From Limnothrix sp. CACIAM 69d (lineage in GTDB: Bacteria > Cyanobacteriota > Cyanobacteriia > CACIAM-69d), in contig MKGP02000080.1 of assembly GCA_001913845.2 (NCBI GenBank), forward strand, positions 1 through 51,257: DNA of 51,257 nucleotides. Direction: 5' to 3'. The position numbers and the translations under genes were made by a program. Every line of letters starts with the position of its first letter. The stretch's first letter is position 1. The notes beneath the pieces are model-generated. The model searched no databases. It was not told where the DNA came from and saw nothing but the letters and a program-made list of their open reading frames with translations. Below are positions 44,159 to 51,257 of this stretch, piece after piece.

Positions 44159-46552
44159 CTAGGTTACCAACTCAACGATCGGGAGTTGGTAGCGATCGCA
44201 CCCCATCGATTGCAAACAAGCATCGATCGCCTCCACCGCTTGGTTATAAGTCGCAATTTGTTCTTGCAAAGCGGCTTTTTGTTCAGCCAGTTGCTCCAGT
44301 TGCTCTTGGGCTTCCTTCTCGATCGTTTTTTCTAAGTGGTTACGAGCGATCGTGTATTGCTGCAAAATCACCTCTTCGTACTCCACTGCAATGGGCAACA
44401 GTTGCGATTTCAGAGTTTGGCTAACCGCTTGGCGAAAGGTGCTCGTCACCGTGCGCTTGACCTTGGGTGAAAAGTCGAGTTCTAGCAATTGGCGAATGGC
44501 GGGTTCTGCTTCCACCATCGGCAAAAAGTCATAGCCCACAGAAGTTTGGCGCAACACTTCCCGAAACTGATAGAGCGAAACCGAGCCTTCCTGATAGAAA
44601 TCGGGACTTTCGCGCACATAGCGATCGCACTCCGTACTCGCTTCGCTGCGAAGGGCTAACTGCACGGATTGTTCGATCGCCTTCAATCGATCTTCCAACC
44701 CCGCATCATCCCCCACCAGTCGGCATAGCTCCCGATAATAATCTTGATGGCGAATTCGATCCATCAACAATGAAAAGAGCCGCCGAATCACTCGCTCAAT
44801 TTCTGCGGTTAGGACTTCTTCCAATTCATTGGCTAAGTAATAGAATGCTTCAACTAAAATTGCCAACAAAGGAGCAGTGGAATTGCGCGGATGAGCCAAC
44901 GTGGCCCGCTGGTAGGCTTGCTTAACGGAAAATCCATTTAGCAGTTCGCCCATCCGGCCCTGCATTCGCACCTGCAAATTGCGAAAATCGTCTTCAAAGC
45001 TGACACATTGATTGGTGACAATCTCGTTAACTTCGCGCTTTAAATGATCCGCAAAGTTCTCGGCTAGGCGCTTCAAATCGGTATTGAGCCGATCGAGCCG
45101 ATTACTTTTAATGCCTTCGAGTTCCGTGGGCTGGCTATCAAGTTCTCGGTAGCGATCGCTATACAACCGCCGCAGAGACACGCAAAGGGGCTGTAAATCA
45201 TTTGCCAAAGTCGAGAAGAGCTGCGGGCGTTTTTCTTCCGTTAAATAGCGCGTGATGCCCTCTCGAAACAATTCAATGCCACTGTCATGAATCAGTTGAT
45301 CCACCAGGGGTGAACCATATTCACCCAAAATCCGAACATAGTTTTCGTTTTGGCTTTCATAGTTATTGACCGAAATCCGAAAACGATTGGCCGGTAATTT
45401 ACCAGAGCTGGAGCAGTAGCGATTGAATTCATACACAAACTGCGGCGTTTCTTCGGCAATTTCTGAGCTTTTGATGCTGCTGGCAAAAATGCTGTCAAGA
45501 CCGAAGCGATCGCCCGCACTAGTTTCTCGGAGCTGGCTGCCATAAAACCCCAGTAGCCCACTGGTTTTATAGAGCCGCTGACCATCTCGAAACTGACTGG
45601 AAATCAGAGACTCTAGGCGTTGCCGTAATTGAACGTTGTACCAAGTTTCGTCAATGCGATTGAAGACGAAAAAGACCCGATCGCGAATGCCCGAATTGCT
45701 GCGCATCGCCTCTAGGAGTTCTGTTTCCTCTTTCGTCATGTCACCCGCTGCGGCTGGCTTCAGAACCGCAACCACAGCCGATGTGTCTTCATTACTAATT
45801 TTGCTGTAGGTGAGGGCGGCATCCTTTTTGATCGGTGCATCAATTCCTGGCAAATCAACCAGGACGTTGCCATCTTCCAACAACGGATGACAGCAGTAAT
45901 ATTCCACTCGCTTGAGCACCGCGCTGTTGCTGCCCCGGCGAGCATAGGCTGCTGCATCTTTGAGGTTGGTGAAATTAAATTGCTCCATTGAGTAGGTGGT
46001 GTTGCTGGTGGGATGGATACGATCGCGATTAGTCCACCAGCCTTCAATGAGCAATTTCAGGGCCTTTGCTTGTTTGGCCCGCTCGGATTTGGACTCGCCG
46101 CCTTCTTTTTCGATCATTTTTTCGCAGGCGGTGAGAATCGTTGAAACGGTCTCTTCGCGACTCAAATCAATCGCTGAAGAAACCCCCAGCCGCTCCAACA
46201 AAACCTGCACTTCTTCGTGAACTTCAGCCGCACTGGCAAAGGTCAATACAACCCGTTCGCGATCGCTCGGTGCATAGGCGATATAACATTCAATGCCGGT
46301 GGCATGGCCTTCAGCGCTATAGAGCAATTCTCGACCCAACAGGGCATTAATCAGCATTGATTTGCCAGCGCTGAAAGCCCCCACAAAGGCCACTTCAAAG
46401 GTCGGGGCGATCGCCTTGCGCAGAGAGGTATGAACTGACGCAATATCTTGATTTTGGAGTGTGGACTCTTGCTCAACCAGATGCACAATGGCTTCAACGG
46501 ATTCCTGAAGATTCTGACAAGCTGCGATCTGATTGCTGTCCAGTTGAGCCAT
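44159..46552 (-). CDS. Dynamin-like large GTPase
   Basis: 797 residues from the ATG at 46552 (MAQLDSNQIAACQNL). GTPase motifs are G1 GAFSAGKS (58-65), a G2 threonine in GHATGIECY (about 82-90), G3 DLPG (233-236) and G4 NRID (298-301). The long helical remainder would form the dynamin stalk, with a final coiled coil rich in Glu/Gln (EAQEQLEQLAEQKAALQEQI). No membrane helix is obvious; a hydrophobic paddle could lie near ALLAILVEAFYYLANEL. Bacterial dynamins act in membrane repair, fission and antiphage defence. It is the first gene of a codirectional run with four KGK genes and HNH. Confidence 0.93.
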   Translation of the reverse strand: MAQLDSNQIAACQNLQESVEAIVHLVEQESTLQNQDIASVHTSLRKAIAPTFEVAFVGAFSAGKSMLINALLGRELLYSAEGHATGIECYIAYAPSDRERVVLTFASAAEVHEEVQVLLERLGVSSAIDLSREETVSTILTACEKMIEKEGGESKSERAKQAKALKLLIEGWWTNRDRIHPTSNTTYSMEQFNFTNLKDAAAYARRGSNSAVLKRVEYYCCHPLLEDGNVLVDLPGIDAPIKKDAALTYSKISNEDTSAVVAVLKPAAAGDMTKEETELLEAMRSNSGIRDRVFFVFNRIDETWYNVQLRQRLESLISSQFRDGQRLYKTSGLLGFYGSQLRETSAGDRFGLDSIFASSIKSSEIAEETPQFVYEFNRYCSSSGKLPANRFRISVNNYESQNENYVRILGEYGSPLVDQLIHDSGIELFREGITRYLTEEKRPQLFSTLANDLQPLCVSLRRLYSDRYRELDSQPTELEGIKSNRLDRLNTDLKRLAENFADHLKREVNEIVTNQCVSFEDDFRNLQVRMQGRMGELLNGFSVKQAYQRATLAHPRNSTAPLLAILVEAFYYLANELEEVLTAEIERVIRRLFSLLMDRIRHQDYYRELCRLVGDDAGLEDRLKAIEQSVQLALRSEASTECDRYVRESPDFYQEGSVSLYQFREVLRQTSVGYDFLPMVEAEPAIRQLLELDFSPKVKRTVTSTFRQAVSQTLKSQLLPIAVEYEEVILQQYTIARNHLEKTIEKEAQEQLEQLAEQKAALQEQIATYNQAVEAIDACLQSMGCDRYQLPIVELVT

Positions 46553-46826
46553 GGGATTTCCAACCAATTGAGATCGGTTTAAAGATTCAGAGAATACTGG
46601 CGAGAACAAAGGCTGCTGCTTGAGTGAGCCTTTGTTCTTACAAGTGGCTGAGATCAGGATAGCGCAAAACCATACCTATCCTATTTATAGGGTCGCACAA
46701 TGCAGTTTTTGTGAACCTTAATTAACATCCCAAACTTTAAGTGGCTGCATCAGGTTGAGAGGTAAGAAAAATCATCAAATTGTCAGAAGTTTGGCTACCG
46801 ATTTTTGCACATCAACCCAATCGATC

Positions 46827-47246
46827 TCAGCCAGAATCCGCCCGATCGCCCGATCGCCCGCGGCCCGGCCCGATCGCCCAGGAGCGCCGCCGCCAGACCG
46901 ACACCATCAACCCCACGCAAATCAGGCAATAGGTACTCGTCCAAGCACTTTGCAGCAGCAGAAAGGTCAGGGTCGGATCGGGCAATTGCTCGCCCACCGC
47001 GCTGCCCACCGCCAACCCGATCGCCCAGCCGATCGCCAACTGCACCGATCGCTTGGCCGCCACAAATTCTCGCTCATCCAACGAGTTCGATCGCCCCAAG
47101 GCCAGCAGGGCCGGGAGCCAACCGACGATCGGTGCGTAGTAGAGATACAACCGCAGCCGGGAGCCGATCGGGTCAATGTCCCGATCTCGCACCCCCAACT
47201 CAGCCGGATCTAGTGAGGGCGGCAGATCCTCGGGCGGCGGTTGCAT
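46827..47246 (-). CDS. Membrane protein of unknown function
   Basis: 139 residues from an ATG directly abutting the S8 peptidase stop codon, so the two are translationally coupled. A Pro-rich N-terminus leads into IDPIGSRLRLYLYYAPIVGWLPALLAL. Three membrane helices follow (about 36-52, 69-85 and 95-116, with AIGWAIGLAVGSAVGEQL in the middle). The C-terminus is Arg-rich and repetitive because it overlaps GATCGCCCG-type repeats. It is similar in plan to small cyanobacterial membrane proteins of unknown role. It may anchor or be served by the peptidase. Confidence 0.75.
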   Translation of the reverse strand: MQPPPEDLPPSLDPAELGVRDRDIDPIGSRLRLYLYYAPIVGWLPALLALGRSNSLDEREFVAAKRSVQLAIGWAIGLAVGSAVGEQLPDPTLTFLLLQSAWTSTYCLICVGLMVSVWRRRSWAIGPGRGRSGDRADSG

Positions 47247-48923
47247 CTAGTTGGCTCCCTTCGTCCACCAAGCGAGGGCATACTCATCACTTTGGCCCAC
47301 AGCCGCCTCCTTCAGGGCCACGCGCACCCGATAGCGGCCGGTTTTGGGCACTTCACAAAACACATGCTCCACGCTGTCCGCAGAACTGATTGATCGACAG
47401 GGATTAGTGGTGGTGGCCACGGTTTCCCCTTCCGGAATCAGGTACAGATCAAAATCGCTCAGACCCTGATTCACAAAACTTTCGCCCCGATCGAACCGGC
47501 CATTATTATTGCGATCGAGCAATTCCACATGGCGGCTCCAAGCAAGGGTCAAGGCCGCAAAACTGCCGCCCTGGAGCGGTTGGGCGATCGGGTAGTCGTG
47601 AACGGCGGGTTGGTCGTCCTTCAGAGCCAAGGATTGGAACGCCCAGCCCACCAAGGGCACAGCCTCGCCCGGCTGCCATTGGCCCGGTGCAAACTGTTGA
47701 TAGGCGCGGTAGGCATTCAGTTGGCCCGCACCAATTTGCTCATCCAGCGGAATTGTCGGATCGCTCAAAGCATCAGAATCCAGCCAGGTCTTCTCGTCTT
47801 CGCGCCACACATCCCGGGTCATGCCCAGCCGGTTGCCGTCTCCCGCGTCCTTGGCCTTGTCTGCGGAATTCATTAACACCGCTTTCATCACCTGATGGCG
47901 ACGGGCATCCTTGCTCCAATGGGCTTGGTTTCCGGCAATTTGCCGCTCGGCCCATTCCTGAAGCAGGGCCACCGTGGCCGTGACATGGGGGGTGGCAAAA
48001 CTCGTGCCGCTGGCATAGATCACCTGGCCGCCCAGTTCATACAGCCCCACATCGGCCCCCGGAGCCACCAGCCCGATCGACCGCCGCAACCCAGCATTAC
48101 TTTCAAAGCCCACCAAATGCCGGCCAACCCCCGTGACCACATTCCCCAGGTTGGCAAAATCCAACTTGGAAAACTGGCCCCGGAACCGCCGGGTAAAGGC
48201 CACATTAATGCCGTTAAAGGTGTCCGTGGGAATGGAAATGCCCCCATCGCCCTGGTTGCCCGCAATTAGGTACAGCACCTCATGGGCCCGCGCCGACCAA
48301 TCCACGCAAAGGGTGAGCAGAGAATTGCCATCCAACGTGGCGTTCAGTCGCTGATCCTGGCTGAGGGGTTCGCCAAAACTGAAGTTAATGGCTCGCACAT
48401 CTCCATGATTTTGCAGGGCCACGGACTGGCTGGCTAAACATTCCCCAATTTGGCCATTGCCTTCGGATGGGCCCGTGGCTGCGGAATAGAGCATGGCCCC
48501 AGGAGCCACGCCCCGAGCCAATTTCCCCGATCGCCCAATCATCACCCCCGCCACGCTGTGGGCATGGCCATCCACATATTCATCGGGCCCGGGTCGCTCT
48601 TCGATCACCAACAGGCCAGCGGGCCGAAAATCGTCCGCGTTCCCCGCCTGCTTGTCATAACCAAAGCGGCCGGGCCGACCAATTTCCACTTGGCCAATGC
48701 CAATTTTACGGCCGGTGATGTTGTAGGGCGCTTGGTGCAGTCGATCGGAATCGATGCCATCGGGCCCTGTGGACAGTGGCAACAGCACGGCGGGCAAAGT
48801 GGCGCTGGCGGTCGTGGCGATCGAGCAGCCGATCGCCCCTAACAACACCAAGCGCCCAGTCCGAATCAGGGCTTGGCCGAGGCGATCAGATCGGAGGGAA
48901 AACAAATGGCGCGATCGACCCAT
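47247..48923 (-). CDS. S8 (subtilisin-like) secreted peptidase, Asp-to-Glu in the first catalytic position
   Basis: 558 residues with a signal-like N-terminus (LVLLGAIGCSIATTASATL). The catalytic His is 120 (DGHAHSVAG), the oxyanion Asn 223 (AGNQGD) and the catalytic Ser 308 (ASGTSFATPH). At the place of the catalytic Asp (usual DTG/DSG) it reads GIGQVEIGRPG, so Glu80 stands there. The C-terminal domain holds an EF-hand-like loop (DRNNNGRFDRGE) and a beta-rich end. The downstream membrane protein starts immediately after the stop. Secretion or envelope location is likely; the substrate is unknown. Confidence 0.92.
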   Translation of the reverse strand: MGRSRHLFSLRSDRLGQALIRTGRLVLLGAIGCSIATTASATLPAVLLPLSTGPDGIDSDRLHQAPYNITGRKIGIGQVEIGRPGRFGYDKQAGNADDFRPAGLLVIEERPGPDEYVDGHAHSVAGVMIGRSGKLARGVAPGAMLYSAATGPSEGNGQIGECLASQSVALQNHGDVRAINFSFGEPLSQDQRLNATLDGNSLLTLCVDWSARAHEVLYLIAGNQGDGGISIPTDTFNGINVAFTRRFRGQFSKLDFANLGNVVTGVGRHLVGFESNAGLRRSIGLVAPGADVGLYELGGQVIYASGTSFATPHVTATVALLQEWAERQIAGNQAHWSKDARRHQVMKAVLMNSADKAKDAGDGNRLGMTRDVWREDEKTWLDSDALSDPTIPLDEQIGAGQLNAYRAYQQFAPGQWQPGEAVPLVGWAFQSLALKDDQPAVHDYPIAQPLQGGSFAALTLAWSRHVELLDRNNNGRFDRGESFVNQGLSDFDLYLIPEGETVATTTNPCRSISSADSVEHVFCEVPKTGRYRVRVALKEAAVGQSDEYALAWWTKGAN

Positions 48924-49191
48924 AATTCCTCACTGAATAGCTGATGAAAGCTGACCGAATGACTTGCTCAATTAGGGCGATGAACAGATCTTGGGCGAAT
49001 CTTGGGCAAATCTTGGGCGAACAGATCCTGATCCTGTCTTGCCTGTCTTGATCGTGGATGCTGTTTGGGTTGTAGCGCGATCGCTCGTCAAGAAACCCTG
49101 AAAAACCTGCAAGTTTTAACAAATATTGTTCATATTCTGTTAAAACAAATACAATTTCTACCCTTGCCCGCCCCCAGAGGACGCACCCACC

Positions 49192-49890
49192 ATGAGCCAA
49201 AAGCCCATCGTCGTCGCCCCTTCCATTCTATCCGCCGATTTCAGCCGCCTGGGTGAAGAAATTCGGGCCGTGGATGCTGCCGGTGCTGATTGGATCCACG
49301 TTGATGTCATGGATGGTCGCTTCGTGCCGAACATCACGATCGGCCCGCTGATCGTTGAAGCCGTGCGTCCTCACACCCAAAAGCCCCTCGATGTCCACCT
49401 GATGATCGTCGAGCCGGAAAAATATGTGGATGCGTTCGCCAAGGCCGGCGCTGACCACATCACGGTTCACGCGGAGCACAACGCCTCGCCCCACCTGCAT
49501 CGCACCCTCGCCCAAATCAAAGAAGCCGGTGCCAAGGCTGGTGTAGTGTTGAATCCTTCAACCCCGCTGGAGTTGATTGAATACACGCTGGAACTGTGCG
49601 ACCTGGTGTTGATCATGAGCGTCAACCCCGGTTTTGGCGGCCAGAAGTTCATCCCCGGTGTGTTGCCGAAGATTCGCAAGCTGCGTCAAATGTGCGATGA
49701 GCGCGGTCTGGATCCTTGGATTGAGGTGGATGGTGGCCTGAAGGTAGACAACACCTGGCAAGTGCTCGAAGCGGGTGCAAACGCGATTGTGGCCGGTTCG
49801 GCGGTGTTCAACGCGCCGGATTATGCCACCGCGATCGAAGGAATTCGCAACAGCAAAAACCCCGCCACTCGCGAGCTGGCTGCGGTCTAG
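49192..49890 (+). CDS. rpe: Ribulose-phosphate 3-epimerase
   Basis: Interconverts ribulose-5-phosphate and xylulose-5-phosphate in the Calvin and pentose phosphate cycles. It has 232 residues. Motifs: [36 protein letters not shown] with metal-binding His and Asp, [33 protein letters not shown] and [12 protein letters not shown] with the second catalytic Asp. It starts at an ATG with GAGGA 10 bases upstream. It is divergent from the S8 peptidase gene across a 268-bp gap. A stem-loop terminator lies 270 bp downstream. Confidence 0.98.
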   Translation: MSQKPIVVAPSILSADFSRLGEEIRAVDAAGADWIHVDVMDGRFVPNITIGPLIVEAVRPHTQKPLDVHLMIVEPEKYVDAFAKAGADHITVHAEHNASPHLHRTLAQIKEAGAKAGVVLNPSTPLELIEYTLELCDLVLIMSVNPGFGGQKFIPGVLPKIRKLRQMCDERGLDPWIEVDGGLKVDNTWQVLEAGANAIVAGSAVFNAPDYATAIEGIRNSKNPATRELAAV

Positions 49891-50003
49891 GATTTTTCGG
49901 GTGGCCAACGGGCTGGCGATTTTCGATCATTGCAGAATGAGCGCCCGCCCAAAGCCATCAATCAAGATTGCTGTAGTAGCGTGGCTGCCTTAATCCGCTG
50001 GGT

Positions 50004-50099
50004 TAAATGACATGGCTGTTACCGTCACCTGATCGTTAAGCAGCAAGGGGCTTAAGCCCCTTGTTACCACGACTGGCTCCGCAACTTTGACCCAATGCA
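50004..50099. repeat. About 97-bp repeat element around the palindrome, copy 2
   Basis: Second copy of the element at 35111-35206, with the palindrome at 50044-50063 and the same right part (CCACGACTGGCTCCGCAACT, then TTGACCCAAT). Differences are scattered and there is one small insertion near the left. It lies in the 420-bp gene-free stretch after rpe. Confidence 0.85.
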
Positions 50100-50158
50100 T
50101 TAAACCTGTCGAGCTAGTAGCTAGACCATCACTCACCACTCAATCAATATCAATTTCG

Positions 50159-50200
50159 ATGAGCGATCTTAGCCAATTCAGGCGATCGCTCATCTTTTTA
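50159..50200 (+). terminator. Stem-loop terminator
   Basis: A perfect 10-bp stem ATGAGCGATC / GATCGCTCAT closes a 15-base loop and is followed by CTTTTTA. It points rightward and probably ends transcription from rpe, although 270 bp away. The following 110 bp up to rre1 are very T-rich on this strand with several GCTTAAG motifs and no gene. Confidence 0.75.
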
Positions 50201-50309
50201 TTGAGTTTTTATTTGAGTTGCTTGCTTAAGCTGTTCACTTATTTTTTGCTTAAGCATTTTGTCTATCGCTTATTTATTTTTTCGCTGAGTTTCTTCCTTA
50301 AGTTTTTGG

Positions 50310-50957
50310 TTACAACGCCATTCGAGTTTCGATCGCCCAGCGTGCCAGTTCTGTGCGGTTGCTGAGTCCCGTTTTGCCTAACATATTGCTAACGTGGCTT
50401 TCGATCGTTCGTTGACTGACGCTCATCAATTCAGCAATTTCCCGATTCGCCATGCCCCGCGCCACCAACTGCACCACCCGCGACTCCGTGGGGGTCAGTT
50501 CCACATCTTTTGGCACTTTAAATTTGGGCGATCGATCCCCCTTAGCTTGGTAACGAATTAACCGGGAAGCCTGTTTCAAAGAAGACTCGACTTGGGCCAC
50601 CAATTCTTCCGGCTCAAAGGGCTTGGTCATGTAGATATCAGCCCCCGTGGTCAGCCCCTTAATACGATCCTGGCTTTGGCCCTTTGCCGACAGCAACAGC
50701 ACCGGAATCCAGTTTGTTCGTGGGTCTTGACGCACGGACTTCACCAGGCTGTAGCCATCCATTTCCGGCATCATCACATCGCAGATGATCATATCCGGCA
50801 GATCTTGCTCAAGCTGTTCCAGGGCCTCGCGACCGTTGCTGGCCGGAATCACCACATATCCGTGAAATTCCAAATAGTCTTTGACGAGCAAAATCAGATT
50901 TGGATCGTCATCGATGAGTAAGATTCGTTTTTGAATACCAAGATTGCTTCTTCTCAT
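50310..50957 (-). CDS. rre1: NarL/LuxR-family response regulator, Rre1/Ycf29 type
   Basis: 215 residues. The receiver starts KRILLIDDDPNLILLVKDYLEF, with the phospho-acceptor Asp in MIICDVMMPEMDGYSL and Lys in IYMTKPFEPEELVAQ. The output is a LuxR helix-turn-helix: LTPTESRVVQLVARGMANREIAELM, then VSQRTIESHVSNMLGKTGL. This closely resembles cyanobacterial Rre1, the counterpart of plastid Ycf29, which works with Hik2/Hik34 in stress gene control. The kinase is not linked, as usual. It starts at an ATG. Confidence 0.88.
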   Translation of the reverse strand: MRRSNLGIQKRILLIDDDPNLILLVKDYLEFHGYVVIPASNGREALEQLEQDLPDMIICDVMMPEMDGYSLVKSVRQDPRTNWIPVLLLSAKGQSQDRIKGLTTGADIYMTKPFEPEELVAQVESSLKQASRLIRYQAKGDRSPKFKVPKDVELTPTESRVVQLVARGMANREIAELMSVSQRTIESHVSNMLGKTGLSNRTELARWAIETRMAL

Positions 50958-51141
50958 AGGAAGCGAAAAGATCTTTAGGGAGAGCGAAAGCTAGCACGAT
51001 CGAATTTGATCGCCTACCTTTTTAATCACTCAGGTTAATTTCAGTTCCGTTGAAGGAGCTGCTCAAAACGCTGCACAGCTCAAAGAACTGCATAGCCTAC
51101 GATTCGGGAATTTTCGGGAACTTAAGGAGGAAAATGAACTA

Positions 51142-51162
51142 CCCCGCCGCAAGCGGACGGGG
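51142..51162. mobile_element. Terminal hairpin of an IS200/IS605-type element
   Basis: A GC-rich imperfect palindrome identical to 1991-2011. It lies 8 bp after the stop codon of the partial transposase-like frame (in the leftward direction), where IS200/IS605 elements keep a subterminal hairpin needed by TnpA. The element's other end is outside the window. Confidence 0.65.
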
Positions 51163-51170
51163 TATCAGAA

Positions 51171-51257
51171 TCAAAAAAGAGTAAGCTGCTCATCTCTGTG
51201 CAATTTCAGATACTCATTACCCTGGTTCTTAACGTATCTCGCTATCATCCCTTCATC
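51171..51257 (-). CDS. 3' end of a probable IS200/IS605-type transposase gene (cut by window edge)
   Basis: The only frame open to the right edge on this strand gives 28 residues, DEGMIARYVKNQGNEYLKLH followed by RDEQLTLF, and a TGA. The IxxYVxNQ helix close to a short basic-acidic tail resembles the C-terminus of small Y1 (HUH) transposases. The hairpin just after the stop supports this. Only the last tenth of the gene is present, so the assignment is provisional; a different IS-borne gene is possible. Confidence 0.55.
   Translation of the reverse strand, partial: DEGMIARYVKNQGNEYLKLHRDEQLTLF

Noticed and set aside
50200-50309. T-rich run with repeated GCTTAAG as a possible small gene or array
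   Set aside because: The codons are low complexity (Phe/Leu/Ser) and spacing is irregular; it is probably a non-coding AT-rich end region.

Overview
The window is chromosomal DNA from a cyanobacterium. It is saturated with the HIP1 octamer GCGATCGC. It encodes the light-independent protochlorophyllide reductase subunits ChlL and ChlN with the cyanobacterial DUF5331 gene between them. It also carries other cyanobacterial markers: DUF1825, a DnaK3-type Hsp70 with a long tail ending in DDDWF, an Rre1/Ycf29-type response regulator, KGK-domain proteins, XisI proteins and several Uma2-type nucleases. Genus cannot be fixed from the sequence alone. No rRNA, tRNA or CRISPR array was found.

Layout. 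0-8 kb is mostly housekeeping: endonuclease V, a helix-hairpin-helix protein, a TM2-domain protein, DUF1825, Uma2, SurE, two tandem XisI genes, RNase PH, release factor 1 and an orphan MbtH. 8-9.8 kb holds three tandem tail-collar (Mdp-type) genes. 10.4-14.9 kb holds a TolB-like lipoprotein, an unknown protein, a histone-deacetylase-fold enzyme, glutamate-cysteine ligase and a zinc-ribbon membrane protein. 15-20 kb is an accessory block: a Pepco-like gene and a caspase-FGE/C-type-lectin fusion lie between two near-identical Uma2 genes, and a third Uma2 sits inside the block. 20-25 kb carries dnaK3, followed by a multidomain EcsC/TerB-like gene flanked by a second copy of the dnaK3 3' end. 26.9-31.3 kb is chlL, DUF5331, chlN and a FIST protein. 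31.4-34.7 kb is a single-chain type IIG-like restriction-modification enzyme. 34.7-39.1 kb is a probable envelope or metal-sensing group: a PepSY-like membrane protein, a lipoprotein, an Asp-rich exported protein and an OmpR-type two-component pair. 39.6-42 kb is an RTX-tailed nucleotidase behind a probable Pho box. 42.2-46.6 kb is an array of HNH, four KGK paralogs and a dynamin-like GTPase. The window ends with a membrane protein, an S8 peptidase, ribulose-phosphate epimerase, rre1 and the cut-off 3' end of a probable IS200/IS605 transposase gene.

The two strongest candidates for an incompletely described system are these. (i) The Pepco-caspase-FGE cassette has a 3' end that reads like the variable region of a diversity-generating retroelement, with no reverse transcriptase in the window and an elaborate nested inverted repeat downstream. 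(ii) The dynamin-KGKx4-HNH array is codirectional and shows recent internal cassette duplication.

Repeats are abundant. A palindrome family with core CAAGGGGCTTAAGCCCCTTG is dispersed through the window, including one copy inside the restriction-modification gene. There is a MITE-like element with IS200/IS605-type hairpins and a 28-bp perfect palindrome between DUF5331 and chlN. All functional names come from motif recognition by eye; no database search was possible.
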